A DNA stretch of 64,000 bases, from contig CAVVNR010000003.1 in the NCBI GenBank assembly GCA_963749715.1, forward strand, positions 124,001 to 188,000, given 5' to 3'. Positions 48,914-58,153 of the stretch are shown here, in pieces. The translations under genes and the position numbers were made by a program. The notes beneath the pieces are model-generated. The model was not told where the DNA came from. It ran no database searches and saw only the letters and a program-made list of their open reading frames with translations. The DNA comes from Roseiarcus sp963749715. GTDB lineage: Bacteria; Pseudomonadota; Alphaproteobacteria; Rhizobiales; Beijerinckiaceae. Each line of letters starts with the position of its first letter. Positions within the stretch are counted from its first letter, which is position 1.

Positions 48914-49990
48914 CTAAGCGTTTTCGCCCTGGACCGCGGCGACCGTCGCGTCGGTCACGGCCCGCGTCGTCGCGGCGCCGCCGAGGTCGGGCGTGTGCAG
49001 GGATGGATCGGCGGTCACGCGCTCGATCGCCCGCATCAGCCGATCGGCGGCGGATTTCTCGCCGAGGTGCTCGAGCATCATCGCCCCGGTCCAGAACGAG
49101 CCGACGGGATTGGCGATGCCCTTTCCTGCGATGTCGAACGCCGAGCCGTGGATCGGCTCGAACATCGAGGGGTAGCGGCGCTCCGGATTGAGATTGGCGG
49201 TCGGGGCGATGCCGAGCGAGCCGGCCAGCGCCGCCGCCAGATCCGACAGAATGTCGGCATGCAGGTTCGAGGCGACGATCGTATCCAGGCTCGCGGGCCT
49301 GATCGTCATGCGCATGGTCATCGCGTCGACCAGCATCTTGTCCCATGTCACGTCGGGAAACTCGCCGGCGATCTCGGCGCCGATCTCGTCCCACATCACC
49401 ATCGCGTGACGCTGGGCGTTCGACTTGGTGACGATGGTGAGCAATTTGCGCGGGCGCGATCGAGCGAGCGCGAAGGCGAAGCGGAAGATCCGCTCGACGC
49501 CGGCGCGGGTCATGATCGAGACGTCGGTCGCGACCTCGATCGGCAGGCCGCGATGGGCGCGTCCGCCGACGCCGGCATATTCTCCTTCTGAATTCTCGCG
49601 AACGATCACCCAGTCGAGCTCGGGACCGTTCACCTTTCGCAGCGGGCTCGTTATCCCCGGCAGAACCCGGGCGGGCCGGACATTGGCGTATTGGTCGAAC
49701 GGCTGGCAGATCGCGAGCCGCAACCCCCAAAGGCTGATGTGATCGGGCACCTCGGGCGAGCCGACGGCGCCGAAATAGATCGCGTCGTGTTTGGCGATCT
49801 GGTCGAGCCCGTCGGGCGGCATCATCAGCCCGGTGGCGCGGTAAAGGTCCGAGCCCCAATCGAAATGGTCGAAGGCGAATTCGATCCCGCCCTCGCGCTC
49901 GGCGACCGCGGCCAGCGCCTCGATACCGGCCGGAATGACCTCCTTGCCGATGCCGTCGCCGGGGATGACCGCGATCCGATAGCGCCGCAT
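48914..49990 (-). CDS. ttuC: tartrate/D-malate dehydrogenase (isopropylmalate dehydrogenase family)
   Basis: NAD-dependent decarboxylating dehydrogenase, 358 aa. N-terminal IAVIPGDGIGKEVIPAGIEA, the catalytic region RENSEGEYAGVGGRAHRGLP (Tyr of the ENSEGEYAG motif), RKLLTIVTKSNAQRHAMVMW, metal-binding Asp in VDAMTMRMTI, and HADILSDLAAALAGSLGIAP, then MFEPIHGSAFDIAGKGIANP. The ENSEGEYAG and LLTIVTKSNAQ pattern fits TtuC/DmlA rather than LeuB, although substrate choice within this pair is uncertain. ATG at 49990. A scrambled copy of its 3' part lies at 50447-50550. Confidence 0.88.
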   Translation of the reverse strand: MRRYRIAVIPGDGIGKEVIPAGIEALAAVAEREGGIEFAFDHFDWGSDLYRATGLMMPPDGLDQIAKHDAIYFGAVGSPEVPDHISLWGLRLAICQPFDQYANVRPARVLPGITSPLRKVNGPELDWVIVRENSEGEYAGVGGRAHRGLPIEVATDVSIMTRAGVERIFRFAFALARSRPRKLLTIVTKSNAQRHAMVMWDEIGAEIAGEFPDVTWDKMLVDAMTMRMTIRPASLDTIVASNLHADILSDLAAALAGSLGIAPTANLNPERRYPSMFEPIHGSAFDIAGKGIANPVGSFWTGAMMLEHLGEKSAADRLMRAIERVTADPSLHTPDLGGAATTRAVTDATVAAVQGENA

Positions 49991-50156
49991 GGGGTTGGGT
50001 TCCGGAGGGTGAGGAGACCGGCGTTCCGGGCCGGGCGGACGGTCCCGCCAGTATCACGCCCAACCCTCCTTGTCGCGAGCGGCCTGTGGCGAGACCAGCT
50101 TGAGAGGTGCTGAATTACGGAATTACGGAAATTACGGAATAAGGGTGTGCAGTTCA

Positions 50157-50279
50157 GGTGACACGTGCATCATTCCCCCTGTTCTTTCCGGGGGGACAGA
50201 ACCCGGCGACCGACAACCTATGGCCACTCCGAGGTTACAGTCCCCTCTGATACAATTGGAAAAAGATGCAAGTGTCACC
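50157..50279. mobile_element. MITE-like element, copy 1
   Basis: 123 bp bounded by inverted ends GGTGACACGTGCATC and, on the other strand, GGTGACACTTGCATC (14 of 15 identical). The inner part from CAGAACCCGGCGACC to the right end is shared with copy 2 at 50553. There is no coding capacity. The ends and size fit a miniature inverted-repeat element; the family is unknown. Confidence 0.65.
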
Positions 50280-50281
50280 GT

Positions 50282-50391
50282 ATTCTGGGCGAACTGCGTC
50301 AGTTGGCCGAGATCATCGATCCGCCGCCGCTGCCCGCTCAGGTCAGCCGTGATCCCGACGACGACGCCGTGCTCGCCCTCGCCGCGGATAA
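50282..50391 (+). pseudogene. PIN-domain toxin remnant
   Basis: The frame reads ILGELRQLAEIIDPPPLPAQ then VSRDPDDDAVLALAA. The RDPDDDAVLA motif is the conserved acidic segment of the VapC-like 'PIN family putative toxin' group. The start is missing and the end is cut off by the GGTGACAC end of a third repeat copy at 50393, so it is a scrap trapped between two MITE-like ends. Confidence 0.6.
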
Positions 50392-50392
50392 C

Positions 50393-50428
50393 GGTGACAC
50401 ATGCATTATTCACCTTTAGGACAGAACC
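50393..50428. mobile_element. MITE-like element, left-end fragment
   Basis: GGTGACACATGCATTATTCA then CCTTTAGGACAGAACC matches the left end of copy 1 but stops after the GACAGAACC block, where the ttuC-like scrap starts. No right end is present. Confidence 0.5.
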
Positions 50429-50446
50429 GATTCCCCGCATTCCCAC

Positions 50447-50550
50447 GAGGTGCTCTAGCATCATCGCCCCGATCCCTTGGCCTGCGATATTCGAACGCTG
50501 AGCCGTGGATCGGCTCGAACATCGAGGGATAGCGGCGCTCCGGCGGGAAT
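50447..50550 (-). pseudogene. fragment of the tartrate/malate dehydrogenase gene
   Basis: On the reverse strand it reads PPERRYPSMFEPIHGSAF and, in other frames, IAGQGIG and AMMLEHL, matching the 49060-49185 part of ttuC with an internal deletion of the NPVGSFWT region. It is a partial copy of the gene 1.3 kb away in the same orientation, not a gene. Confidence 0.8.
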
Positions 50551-50552
50551 TC

Positions 50553-50692
50553 GGTGACATATACACAATTAGCGTTCCCTTTCCTCAACGCGTCGAGTGT
50601 CGGGGAAGCAGAACGCGGCGACTTCGCAACCTGTGACCGCTCGAGGGTTGCCAACCCCTCTGATCTAATTAGAAAAAGATGCAAGTGTCACC
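50553..50692. mobile_element. MITE-like element, copy 2
   Basis: 140 bp. The right 70 bp match copy 1 closely (CCCCTCTGATCTAATTAG, then AAAAAGATGCAAGTGTCACC; copy 1 has TCCCCTCTGATACAATTG). The left end GGTGACATATACAC is more diverged. Its right boundary lies 47 bp before the ndh start codon, so it may influence that promoter. Confidence 0.6.
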
Positions 50693-50738
50693 GTATTCAC
50701 GTATTCGCGATAGCCGTTTGCTGATAGTCGAGGACGGA

Positions 50739-52041
50739 ATGGCGAACGTTCATCATGTTGTCGTGGTCGGCGCCGGATTCGGCGGGCTCGAGGCCGTCCA
50801 CCGGCTCGCTCGCGCGCCGGTCCGCATCACCCTCGTCGATCGACGCAATCATCACCTGTTTCAGCCGCTTCTCTACCAGGCGGCGACGGCGTCGCTCGCG
50901 CCCTCCGAAATCGCCTGGCCGATCCGGCATCTCTTTCGCCGCCAGCTGAACGTCACCACCCTGCTCGCCTCCGTCGCGTCGATCGACAAGGAGGCTCGCG
51001 AGCTTCGCCTCGATGATGGCTCGACGCTTCGCTTCGACACGCTCGTGCTCGCGACCGGCGCACGGCACGCCTATTTCGGCCACGACGCGTGGGAGCCGTT
51101 TGCGCCGGGCCTCAAGACGCTCGAGGACGCGACCACCATACGCAGCCGCATCCTCCTCGCCTTCGAAGAGGCGGAGCGCGAAGAGGACGAGCGGAAGCGG
51201 GCGGCGCTCCTGACCTTCGTCATCGTCGGCGCCGGCCCGACCGGGGTTGAGCTCGCCGGGACGATCGCGGAACTGGCGCGCGCTACGCTGCCCGCTGACT
51301 TCCGGCACATCGACACGCGTGAGGCGCGCATCGTTTTGATCGAGGCCGGCCCGCGCGTCCTGCCCGCCTTCGCCGAGGACTTGTCGCTCTACGCGAAGCG
51401 CTCGCTGGAACGGCTGGGCGTCGAAGTCGTGCTCGGGCAGGCGGTCTCGGAATGCAGCGCCGAAGGGGTCGTCTTCGGCGGCAAGCCGCTGGCTGCGGCG
51501 ACGATCATCTGGGCGGCCGGCGTTCAGGCCTCTCCCGCCGCCCAGTGGCTCGACGCGCCGGCAGACCGGGTAGGACGTGTCAAGGTCGACCCCGACCTCA
51601 CGGTCCCGGGACAGCCGAGAGATTTTCGCCATCGGCGATGCGGCCATCGTTCTCCGCCCGGACGGGCGGCCGGTTCCAGGCATCGCGCCGGCCGCCAAGC
51701 AGGAGGGCGTATATGTCGCTGACGTCATCCAGGCCCGACTAAGCCGCGCGCCCGCGCCTCCGGCCTTCCGCTACAAGCACGCGGGAGATTTGGCGACAAT
51801 CGGCAAGCGGCGCGCGGTGATCGATTTCGGCTGGATCAAGCTCAAGGGCCCGATCGCGTGGTGGCTGTGGGGTTTCGCCCACATCTACTTTCTGATCGGT
51901 GTCCGCAACCGGCTGAGCGTCGCGCTCAACTGGCTCTGGATCTACGCACGTGACCAGCGAAGCGCGCGGCTCATCACCTGGCGCGGCGGAGAGGCGGAGG
52001 GAGTTTCTCCGTTCTCGCGTGGGGAGGGGGATCGGCGGTGA
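50739..52041 (+). CDS. ndh: type II NADH dehydrogenase, frameshifted
   Basis: Single-subunit flavoprotein NADH:quinone oxidoreductase (NDH-2), about 433 aa when corrected. FAD motif HVVVVGAGFGGLEAVHRLAR, quinone-site FQPLLYQAATASLAPSEIAW, NADH motif FVIVGAGPTGVELAGTIAEL, and after a one-base skip near 51617-51621 FAIGDAAIVLRPDGRPVPGI, then AAKQEGVYVA and the membrane-binding C-terminus (WWLWGFAHIYFLIGVRNRLS). ATG at 50739. The last about 18 residues (GEAEGVSPFSRGEGDRR) are encoded by a hairpin-bearing repeat-like sequence. Confidence 0.9.
51988..52032. repeat. hairpin-bearing repeat-like sequence at the 3' end of ndh
   Basis: CGGAG-ggagttt-CTCCG with flanking GAGAGG and CGTGGGGAGGGGG resembles the G-rich dispersed repeat style seen inside uvrA. 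It supplies the last codons of ndh, as if an element had landed at the gene end and extended it. Evidence is weak. Confidence 0.35.
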
Positions 52042-52267
52042 AGGAACCGGTCTTTCGCGCGCCTCCGAACGCCGCGCGGAACGGACGCGAACCTTCCCTT
52101 GCACAAAGCGGGCGATCAGGCTACCGGGCCGTCTTGGGTTAATACATTTAGCACGTGAGATTCCAGTCCCGCGCGAAAGGCTCCTGGTCCCGGATATCCC
52201 TAGAATTTTATGCTATACTATTTCCACGCCTCGAACACGTAGGAGCATTTGATCCGAGGGTCGTTAC

Positions 52268-52384
52268 ATGAAAACGTTGACCTGGATCGCCACCCTTGGC
52301 GCGACTCTCCTTATCGCTCCTCCGGCTTTCGCGGGGGCTGCGTTTACCGCGGCCTGCGCGGCGGACATCAAGGCGCAATGCTAG
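52268..52384 (+). CDS. short cysteine-rich-repeat exported peptide, probably truncated
   Basis: 38 residues: signal peptide MKTLTWIATLGATLLIAPPA, FAG, then AAFTAACAADIKAQC and a TAG. CAADIKAQC is the first unit of the 'cysteine-rich repeat' family of small periplasmic proteins, which normally continue with more such units. A trace of a further unit (DLLAHFCSPVLGCSR) follows in another frame to about 52463. So this is a small gene cut short, or a pseudogene. GAGGG precedes the ATG. Confidence 0.45.
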   Translation: MKTLTWIATLGATLLIAPPAFAGAAFTAACAADIKAQC

Positions 52385-52682
52385 AATCCGCGTGCTTACC
52401 GACGCCGAAACGACCGAGGATCTCTTAGCGCACTTCTGCTCGCCGGTCCTTGGCTGTAGCCGTTAAGCCCGGCGGAGAGACAACACGCGCGGTGAGAAGA
52501 ACCTACCAGACGAGAAAATGGATGAACCGTCTGCCTCGATCCCAACCCAGTCAGTTGGTTATTGAAAATACTAATTGCGGGCGGAAAATCTGGCCCTTCC
52601 CGTTCCCGAGACGAGAGAGTATAGACACGCGCCGTTTTGAAGGCCCGGCGGCAGCCGGCGATCCGCGGGATCCCCTTTTCGC
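52385..52682. other. intergenic region before kup copy 2
   Basis: About 300 bp. The first 80 bp carry the decayed tail of the cysteine-rich peptide; the rest holds no supported gene. An AT-richer patch around 52555-52585 (TTGGTTATTGAAAATAC) could include the kup promoter. Confidence 0.4.
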
Positions 52683-54608
52683 ATGTCCCACCCAATTTCG
52701 AAGGACGCCCTTCCGCCCGCAGCCTTGGGCGGCGAGGGCGAGGGCCTCGCCCCTTCCTCCGGGCGCTTCTCGGTTCTCGCGCTCGGCTCGATCGGCGTCG
52801 TGTTCGGCGACATCGGCACGAGCCCCCTCTACGCGCTGCAGACCGCGCTCGGCCAGTTCAAAGGATCGGCGCTCGGACCGGTCGAGGTGATCGGCGTCGT
52901 CTCGCTCATCATCTGGGCGCTGCTGATCGTCGTCACCGGAAAATATGTGCTCTTCCTGATGTTGGCCGACAACAAGGGCGAGGGCGGCATTCTTTCGCTA
53001 AAGGCGCTCGCGCAACGCGCGCTCGGACAGCGGACGAAGCTGGCGTTCATCCTCGGCGTCGCCGGATCGGCGCTGTTCTCGGGCGACGCAATGATCACGC
53101 CGGCGATTTCCGTGCTGTCAGCGCTCGAAGGACTGAAACAGGTCGACGTCGGCCTCGCGCCTTATGTCTTGCCGGCGACGATCGTCATTCTCGTGATTCT
53201 GTTCGCCGCCCAGAGCCGGGGGACGGCCAGAGTCGCCGCCTTTTTCAGTCCGATCATGGTGATCTTCTTCGCCGTCATCGCCGTGCTCGGGCTCGTGCAT
53301 ATCGCCTCGGCGTGGAGCATCCTGCGGGCTCTGAGCCCGTTTGCGGGGCTCAGCTTCATGCATGCCCACGGGGCGATCGGGTTCATCGTGCTCGGCGCCG
53401 TCTTTCTGGCGGTGACCGGGGCGGAAGCGTTGTACGCCGATATGGGCCATTTCGGACGACGCCCGATCCAGGCGGCCTGGCTGTTCCTCGTTCTTCCGGC
53501 TCTGGTGTGCAACTATCTCGGCCAGGGCGCCTTGATCCTCAACGACTCGACGGCGGTCGAGAACCCGTTCTATTTGCTGGCTCCAGGCTGGGGCTTGGTT
53601 CCGCTCATTCTCCTGTCGACCGCCGCGACGGTGATCGCGAGCCAGGCCGTCATTACCGGCGCCTTTTCGCTCGCCAGCCAGGCGATCCAGCTCGGATTGC
53701 TGCCGCGGCTGGAAATCGTCCACACCTCTCCGACCCAAGAGGGCCAGATTTTCATCCCGCGCGTCAACCGGGTGCTGCTGCTCGGCGTACTCGGGCTGGT
53801 GCTGCTGTTCCGCTCTTCCGACGCCTTGGCCAACGCTTACGGCATCGCCGTGTCGGGCACCATGGTGGCTACGACCGCTCTGGCCTTCTTTGTGGTGTGG
53901 AAGCTCTGGCGATGGCCGCTCTGGGCGGCGCTGACGCTCACCGGCGCCTTTCTGTCCATCGACGTCGGGTTTTTCATCGCCAATCTCTATAAAGTCGTGG
54001 ACGGCGGATGGGTGCCGCTCACGCTCGGCACCGCGATGTTCCTGGTGATGTGGACCTGGTCGCGCGGCAGCGCAATCCTGCTCCTTCGGACGCATCGGGA
54101 CTCCATCCCGACGCTGGACCTGATCAAGATGCTCGAGAAATCGAAGCCGGTCCGGGTTCCCGGTACGGCGGTCTTCCTCACCAACGATCCGACGTCAGCG
54201 CCGTCCTCGCTCATGCACAACCTCAAGCACAACAAGGTGCTGCACGAGCGCGTCGTCCTCTTGAACGTCCGCACCGAGACGACCCCGCGGGTGCCCGCAG
54301 CCAATCGATACGAGATGACCAGCCTGTCGCCGGATTTCATGCTGGTCACGCTTCACTTCGGCTATATGGAGCAGCCGCATATCCCCCGAGCATTGGCGGC
54401 GATGCGAAAGGCGGGTCTCAAGTTCGACATCATGACCACCTCGTTCTTCCTCGGTCGACGCACGCTGAAGACCGCGCCCAATTCCGGCATGCCGCCCTGG
54501 CAGGACAAACTGTTCATCGCCATGACCAAGCAGGCGGCAAGCGCGCCGGACTTCTTCAACCTCCCCTCCGACCGGGTCGTCGAGCTCGGGGCGCAGATGA
54601 AGGTTTGA
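52683..54608 (+). CDS. kup: Kup potassium uptake transporter (copy 2)
   Basis: K+/H+ symporter, 641 aa. Signature GVVFGDIGTSPLYALQTALG at about 38-57; AVTGAEALYADMGHFG and CNYLGQGALILND in the membrane core; soluble tail HERVVLLNVRTETTPRVPAA and ALAAMRKAGLKFDIMTTSFF. It shares the family core with the copy at 26021 but differs in many helix residues and the loop after LLPRLEIVHT. ATG at 52683. Probably monocistronic. Confidence 0.95.
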   Translation: MSHPISKDALPPAALGGEGEGLAPSSGRFSVLALGSIGVVFGDIGTSPLYALQTALGQFKGSALGPVEVIGVVSLIIWALLIVVTGKYVLFLMLADNKGEGGILSLKALAQRALGQRTKLAFILGVAGSALFSGDAMITPAISVLSALEGLKQVDVGLAPYVLPATIVILVILFAAQSRGTARVAAFFSPIMVIFFAVIAVLGLVHIASAWSILRALSPFAGLSFMHAHGAIGFIVLGAVFLAVTGAEALYADMGHFGRRPIQAAWLFLVLPALVCNYLGQGALILNDSTAVENPFYLLAPGWGLVPLILLSTAATVIASQAVITGAFSLASQAIQLGLLPRLEIVHTSPTQEGQIFIPRVNRVLLLGVLGLVLLFRSSDALANAYGIAVSGTMVATTALAFFVVWKLWRWPLWAALTLTGAFLSIDVGFFIANLYKVVDGGWVPLTLGTAMFLVMWTWSRGSAILLLRTHRDSIPTLDLIKMLEKSKPVRVPGTAVFLTNDPTSAPSSLMHNLKHNKVLHERVVLLNVRTETTPRVPAANRYEMTSLSPDFMLVTLHFGYMEQPHIPRALAAMRKAGLKFDIMTTSFFLGRRTLKTAPNSGMPPWQDKLFIAMTKQAASAPDFFNLPSDRVVELGAQMKV

Positions 54609-54684
54609 GCGCCGGGCGCCTCGATCGACGTCGCCAGCGCTCGACGCCGAGCGAGACGGGGCGGGAAGCGCCGGGCGCCCGCGC

Positions 54685-55446
54685 ATGAAGATCTATCTCA
54701 TCAACCTCGATCGCCACCCCGATCGCCTCGCGCATATGCGCAATCAATTGAACGGGGTCGCGTTCGAGCGCCTTGCGGCCGTCGACGGATCGAACGAGCC
54801 GCCGACGACCAAGGGCCTCACCCGATTTGAGCTCGCCTGCCTGGAAAGCCATAGGGCGGCCTGGCGCCGATTGCTCGCCAGCCCGGATGCGCATGCCTGC
54901 TTCCTCGAGGACGACCTGCACATCTGGCCGAATTTCGCGGCGCTGACCGGCGCCGAGACGTGGATACCGGCGGACGCGCATTCGGTGAAGCTCGACACCT
55001 ATCTCCAAGCTGTCGCGCTCGGCGACAAACGAGCCGCGATCGGCGGCCGCCTGATCGCCAGGCTCTACAGCCGCCACCAGAGCAGCGCAGCTTATATCCT
55101 CACCCGGGAGGGAGCCGCCCGCTATCTTGAATTGACCGCCAGCGCCTCTGCGCCCGCCGACTATTCGCTGTTCCCCAATCACCCCCGCCGCGTCGGCTTG
55201 CACATCTATCAGCTCATTCCCGCCATCGCGATCCAGGATCATCTTCTTCTCCCCGGCCAGGGCGGCCGGACTTTCGCCACGGCAATGGCCGGCCCCGACG
55301 GAGGCGCCGCGTCGCGCCGCGCCTCGAGGCTCGATAAACTCAGACGCGAAGCCGGCCGCCTCGCCGGCCAGGCGGGCGGCTTGATCGAATGGACCTACCA
55401 GAAGGTCATTCTGCGTGTTGAAACCACGACAATCAGCGTTGGGTGA
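54685..55446 (+). CDS. glycosyltransferase family 25 protein
   Basis: 253-residue GT25 (LPS-type) glycosyltransferase. The N-terminus KIYLINLDRHPDRLAHMRNQ is the family hallmark, followed by LTRFELACLESHRAAWRRLL (SH motif) and the metal-binding ACFLEDDLHIWPNF. A second half with SSAAYILTREGAARYL and an Asp in ADYSLF completes the fold. ATG at 54685. GT25 enzymes add galactose or similar sugars to the lipooligosaccharide core in other Proteobacteria. Stands 76 bp downstream of kup. Confidence 0.88.
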   Translation: MKIYLINLDRHPDRLAHMRNQLNGVAFERLAAVDGSNEPPTTKGLTRFELACLESHRAAWRRLLASPDAHACFLEDDLHIWPNFAALTGAETWIPADAHSVKLDTYLQAVALGDKRAAIGGRLIARLYSRHQSSAAYILTREGAARYLELTASASAPADYSLFPNHPRRVGLHIYQLIPAIAIQDHLLLPGQGGRTFATAMAGPDGGAASRRASRLDKLRREAGRLAGQAGGLIEWTYQKVILRVETTTISVG

Positions 55447-55457
55447 CAGGATCAGCT

Positions 55458-57743
55458 TCACCCGCCGATGTTGAAGCTCGCCATCGCCGCCATATTGACG
55501 ATGTCGGAATCCTTGGCGCCGAGGGAGACGATCTGCACCGGCTTCTCGAGCCCGACGATCAACGGCCCGATCACCGTGGCCCCGCCCAATTCCTGCAGCA
55601 TGCGGGTGGAGATGGAGGCGGAGTGGAAGGCCGGCATGATCAGCACATTCGCGGTGTCTTTGAGGCGGCAAAACGGATAGGCGGCCATCAGCTCTTTGTT
55701 GAGCGCGACGTCGGCGCCCATTTCGCCGTCGTACTCGAAATCCACCCGCTTGGCGTCGAGAATCCGCACCGCTTCCTGCACTCGTTGGGTCCGCTCGCCT
55801 GGGGGATGGCCGAAATTGGAGAAGGCGAGCAGAGCGACACGCGGCTCGTAACCGAGGCGGCGCGCCACGCCTGCCGCCTCAACGGCAATTTCCGCCAGAT
55901 CCTCGGCGCTCGGCATCTCGGTGATTGCGGTGTCGGCGGCCAGGATCGGGCGACCGCGCGACAGGATGATCGAGACGCCGACTACGCGATGACCCGGTTT
56001 GTCGTCGATCACCCGCCGCACTTCCTCCAAAGCGATCGAGAAGTTGCGTGTCACGCCAGTCACGATCGCATCCGCGTCTCCGCGCGCGACCATGGCGGCG
56101 CCGAAGTAATTGCGATCCTGGTTGATCATGCGCTGGCAGTCGCGCGCCAGATATCCCTTCCTCTGCAGCCGCTCGTACAGGAACTGCGCATAGAGGGAGT
56201 TGCGGTTGGATAGGCGGGCATTGTAAATCTCGATGCCCTTGTCGGAGAGGTCCAGACCGGCGGCCTTGGCGGCGGCGCGCACGCGCTCTTCCCGGCCGAC
56301 CAGAATGGCGGCGCCGAGACCTTGGTGGACGAAAGAATAGGCGGCGCGGATGACCTGCTCTTCTTCTCCCTCGGCGAATACGACGCGCTTGGGCGCGCGG
56401 CGGACCCGCTCGATGATCCGCTGCATCGCGCCAGCGATCGGGTCGCGGCGGGCGGACAATTGCGCCTTATACGCGGTAAGGTCGACGATCGGCCGCCGCG
56501 CCACTCCGGAGGCCATCGCGGCTTTGGCCACCGCGATCGGCACGACATGAATGAGGCGCGGATCGAACGGGACCGGAATGATGTAGTCGCGACCAAAGCG
56601 CGGCCTCGCGCCGCGATAGGCGTTCGCCACTTCGTCGGGAACGTCCTCGCGTGCGAGGTCGGCCAGGGCGTGCGCGGCGGCGATCTTCATTTCCATGTTG
56701 ATCGTCTTGGCGCGCACGTCGAGCGCGCCGCGGAAGATATAGGGAAATCCGAGGACGTTATTGACTTGATTGGGGTAGTCGGAGCGCCCGGTCGCCATGA
56801 TCACGTCGTCGCGCGCTTTCTGCGCTTCCTCCGGCGTGATTTCCGGGTCGGGGTTCGCCATTGCGAAAATGATCGGATCGGGCGCCATGCTCTTGACCAT
56901 ATCCGCGGTCAGCGCCCCCTTGGCCGAAAGACCGAAGAAAATATCCGCCCCGGCCATGGCTTCCTCGAGCGTGCGCAGAGGGGTCTCGATCGCGTGGGCG
57001 GATTTCCACTGATTCATGCCTTCCTGGCGGCCGCGGTAGACCACGCCCTTGGTGTCGCACAGGATGACGTTTGCAGGCTCAAATCCGATCGACTTGATCA
57101 AGTCGAGACAAGCGATGCCGGCCGCTCCGGCGCCGTTACAGACAAGACGCGTGGTCTTGATGTCGCGACCGGTCAGATGAATCGCGTTGATCATCCCCGC
57201 AGCGGCGATGATCGCGGTGCCGTGCTGGTCGTCGTGAAAGACGGGAATATCCATCATCTCGCGCAGGCGTTCCTCGATGTAGAAGCACTCCGGCGCCTTG
57301 ATGTCCTCGAGATTGATGCCGCCGAATGACGGTCCGAGGTATTTCACCGCGTTGATGAATTCGTCCGGATCCTCCGTTCCAACTTCCAAATCGATTGAAT
57401 CGACGTCGGCAAAGCGCTTGAACAGCACCGCCTTGCCTTCCATCACGGGCTTGGAGGCCAGCGCTCCGAGATTGCCGAGTCCCAGGATCGCCGTGCCATT
57501 GGTGATGACCGCGACCATGTTGCCGCGAACGGTGTAGTCATAAACGGTTGAAGGATCGGCGGCGATCGCCTTGACCGGAACCGCGACGCCCGGCGAATAG
57601 GCGAGCGACAGGTCGCGCTGAGTGGCCATCGGCTTGGTCGGCACGATTTCGAGCTTGCCGGGACGCCCCCGCGAGTGGAACTGGAGCGCCTCCTGATCGG
57701 TGATCGAGGGACGTTTGCTCGATCCGTCGGCCCTGTCAGCCAT
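55458..57743 (-). CDS. maeB: NADP-dependent malic enzyme (MaeB/TME type)
   Basis: Decarboxylates L-malate to pyruvate with NADP, feeding pyruvate and NADPH. 761 aa in two parts: a malic-enzyme N-terminal half (TQRDLSLAYSPGVAVPVKAI, IGLGNLGALASKPVMEGKAV as GNLGALASKPV, CNGAGAAGIACLDL with the NADP site) and a C-terminal phosphotransacetylase-like half (RVVFAEGEEEQVIRAAYSFV, IILSRGRPILAADTAITEMP, GATVIGPLIVGLEKPVQIVS). The PTA-like domain is usually regulatory here, not catalytic. ATG at 57743. Convergent with the GT25 gene (11 bp). Confidence 0.95.
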   Translation of the reverse strand: MADRADGSSKRPSITDQEALQFHSRGRPGKLEIVPTKPMATQRDLSLAYSPGVAVPVKAIAADPSTVYDYTVRGNMVAVITNGTAILGLGNLGALASKPVMEGKAVLFKRFADVDSIDLEVGTEDPDEFINAVKYLGPSFGGINLEDIKAPECFYIEERLREMMDIPVFHDDQHGTAIIAAAGMINAIHLTGRDIKTTRLVCNGAGAAGIACLDLIKSIGFEPANVILCDTKGVVYRGRQEGMNQWKSAHAIETPLRTLEEAMAGADIFFGLSAKGALTADMVKSMAPDPIIFAMANPDPEITPEEAQKARDDVIMATGRSDYPNQVNNVLGFPYIFRGALDVRAKTINMEMKIAAAHALADLAREDVPDEVANAYRGARPRFGRDYIIPVPFDPRLIHVVPIAVAKAAMASGVARRPIVDLTAYKAQLSARRDPIAGAMQRIIERVRRAPKRVVFAEGEEEQVIRAAYSFVHQGLGAAILVGREERVRAAAKAAGLDLSDKGIEIYNARLSNRNSLYAQFLYERLQRKGYLARDCQRMINQDRNYFGAAMVARGDADAIVTGVTRNFSIALEEVRRVIDDKPGHRVVGVSIILSRGRPILAADTAITEMPSAEDLAEIAVEAAGVARRLGYEPRVALLAFSNFGHPPGERTQRVQEAVRILDAKRVDFEYDGEMGADVALNKELMAAYPFCRLKDTANVLIMPAFHSASISTRMLQELGGATVIGPLIVGLEKPVQIVSLGAKDSDIVNMAAMASFNIGG

Positions 57744-58153
57744 AATTCAGATCCTGCCTGAATTTTCGTATTGGGACCGCGCATCGCCAGTCAAAGCGCC
57801 GACGCGGCGGGTCTTGCGCAGCGTCATCCGACCGGTTTCCTCCCGACGGCGCGCCTTGTTCATAGGCGATGCGAACCGCCGTCTTGACTGACCGCCATAC
57901 TGAGGGGACGTTGGGCGTTTGGCAAATTGGCGAGCCCCGGCCGCGGGCCGAGGGGTCAAAACCCAACCACCCTGACGGGTTTCGGTAGACGTAGAGCGGT
58001 CATACGCGGATCGCGGACGTGGACGTTGCAACTTGGGACAGCCACGTTCGATTGTGCAGCGCTCCCGGACGGGAGGATGCCTGCGACATGCCCGACTCGT
58101 TTTCAAAGCATTGCGTTCGCGGCCCAGTCGAGGCGGCCGAACGGTAGGTCTCC
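57744..58153. other. intergenic region upstream of maeB
   Basis: About 410 bp between two reverse-strand genes. No supported gene. It must hold the maeB promoter. A GC-rich imperfect hairpin (CCCC-GGCC-gcg-GGCC-ga-GGGG) lies near 57936-57956, without a T-run. Confidence 0.4.

Noticed and set aside
48580..49191. 203-residue forward frame with Lys/Ser/Gln-rich beginning
   Set aside because: Lies over a repeat-rich intergenic region and then antisense to ttuC; low complexity, no family.
50157..50692. Region read as regulatory or coding DNA of ndh
   Set aside because: The paired GGTGACAC ends and scraps of two other genes are better explained by small mobile repeats.
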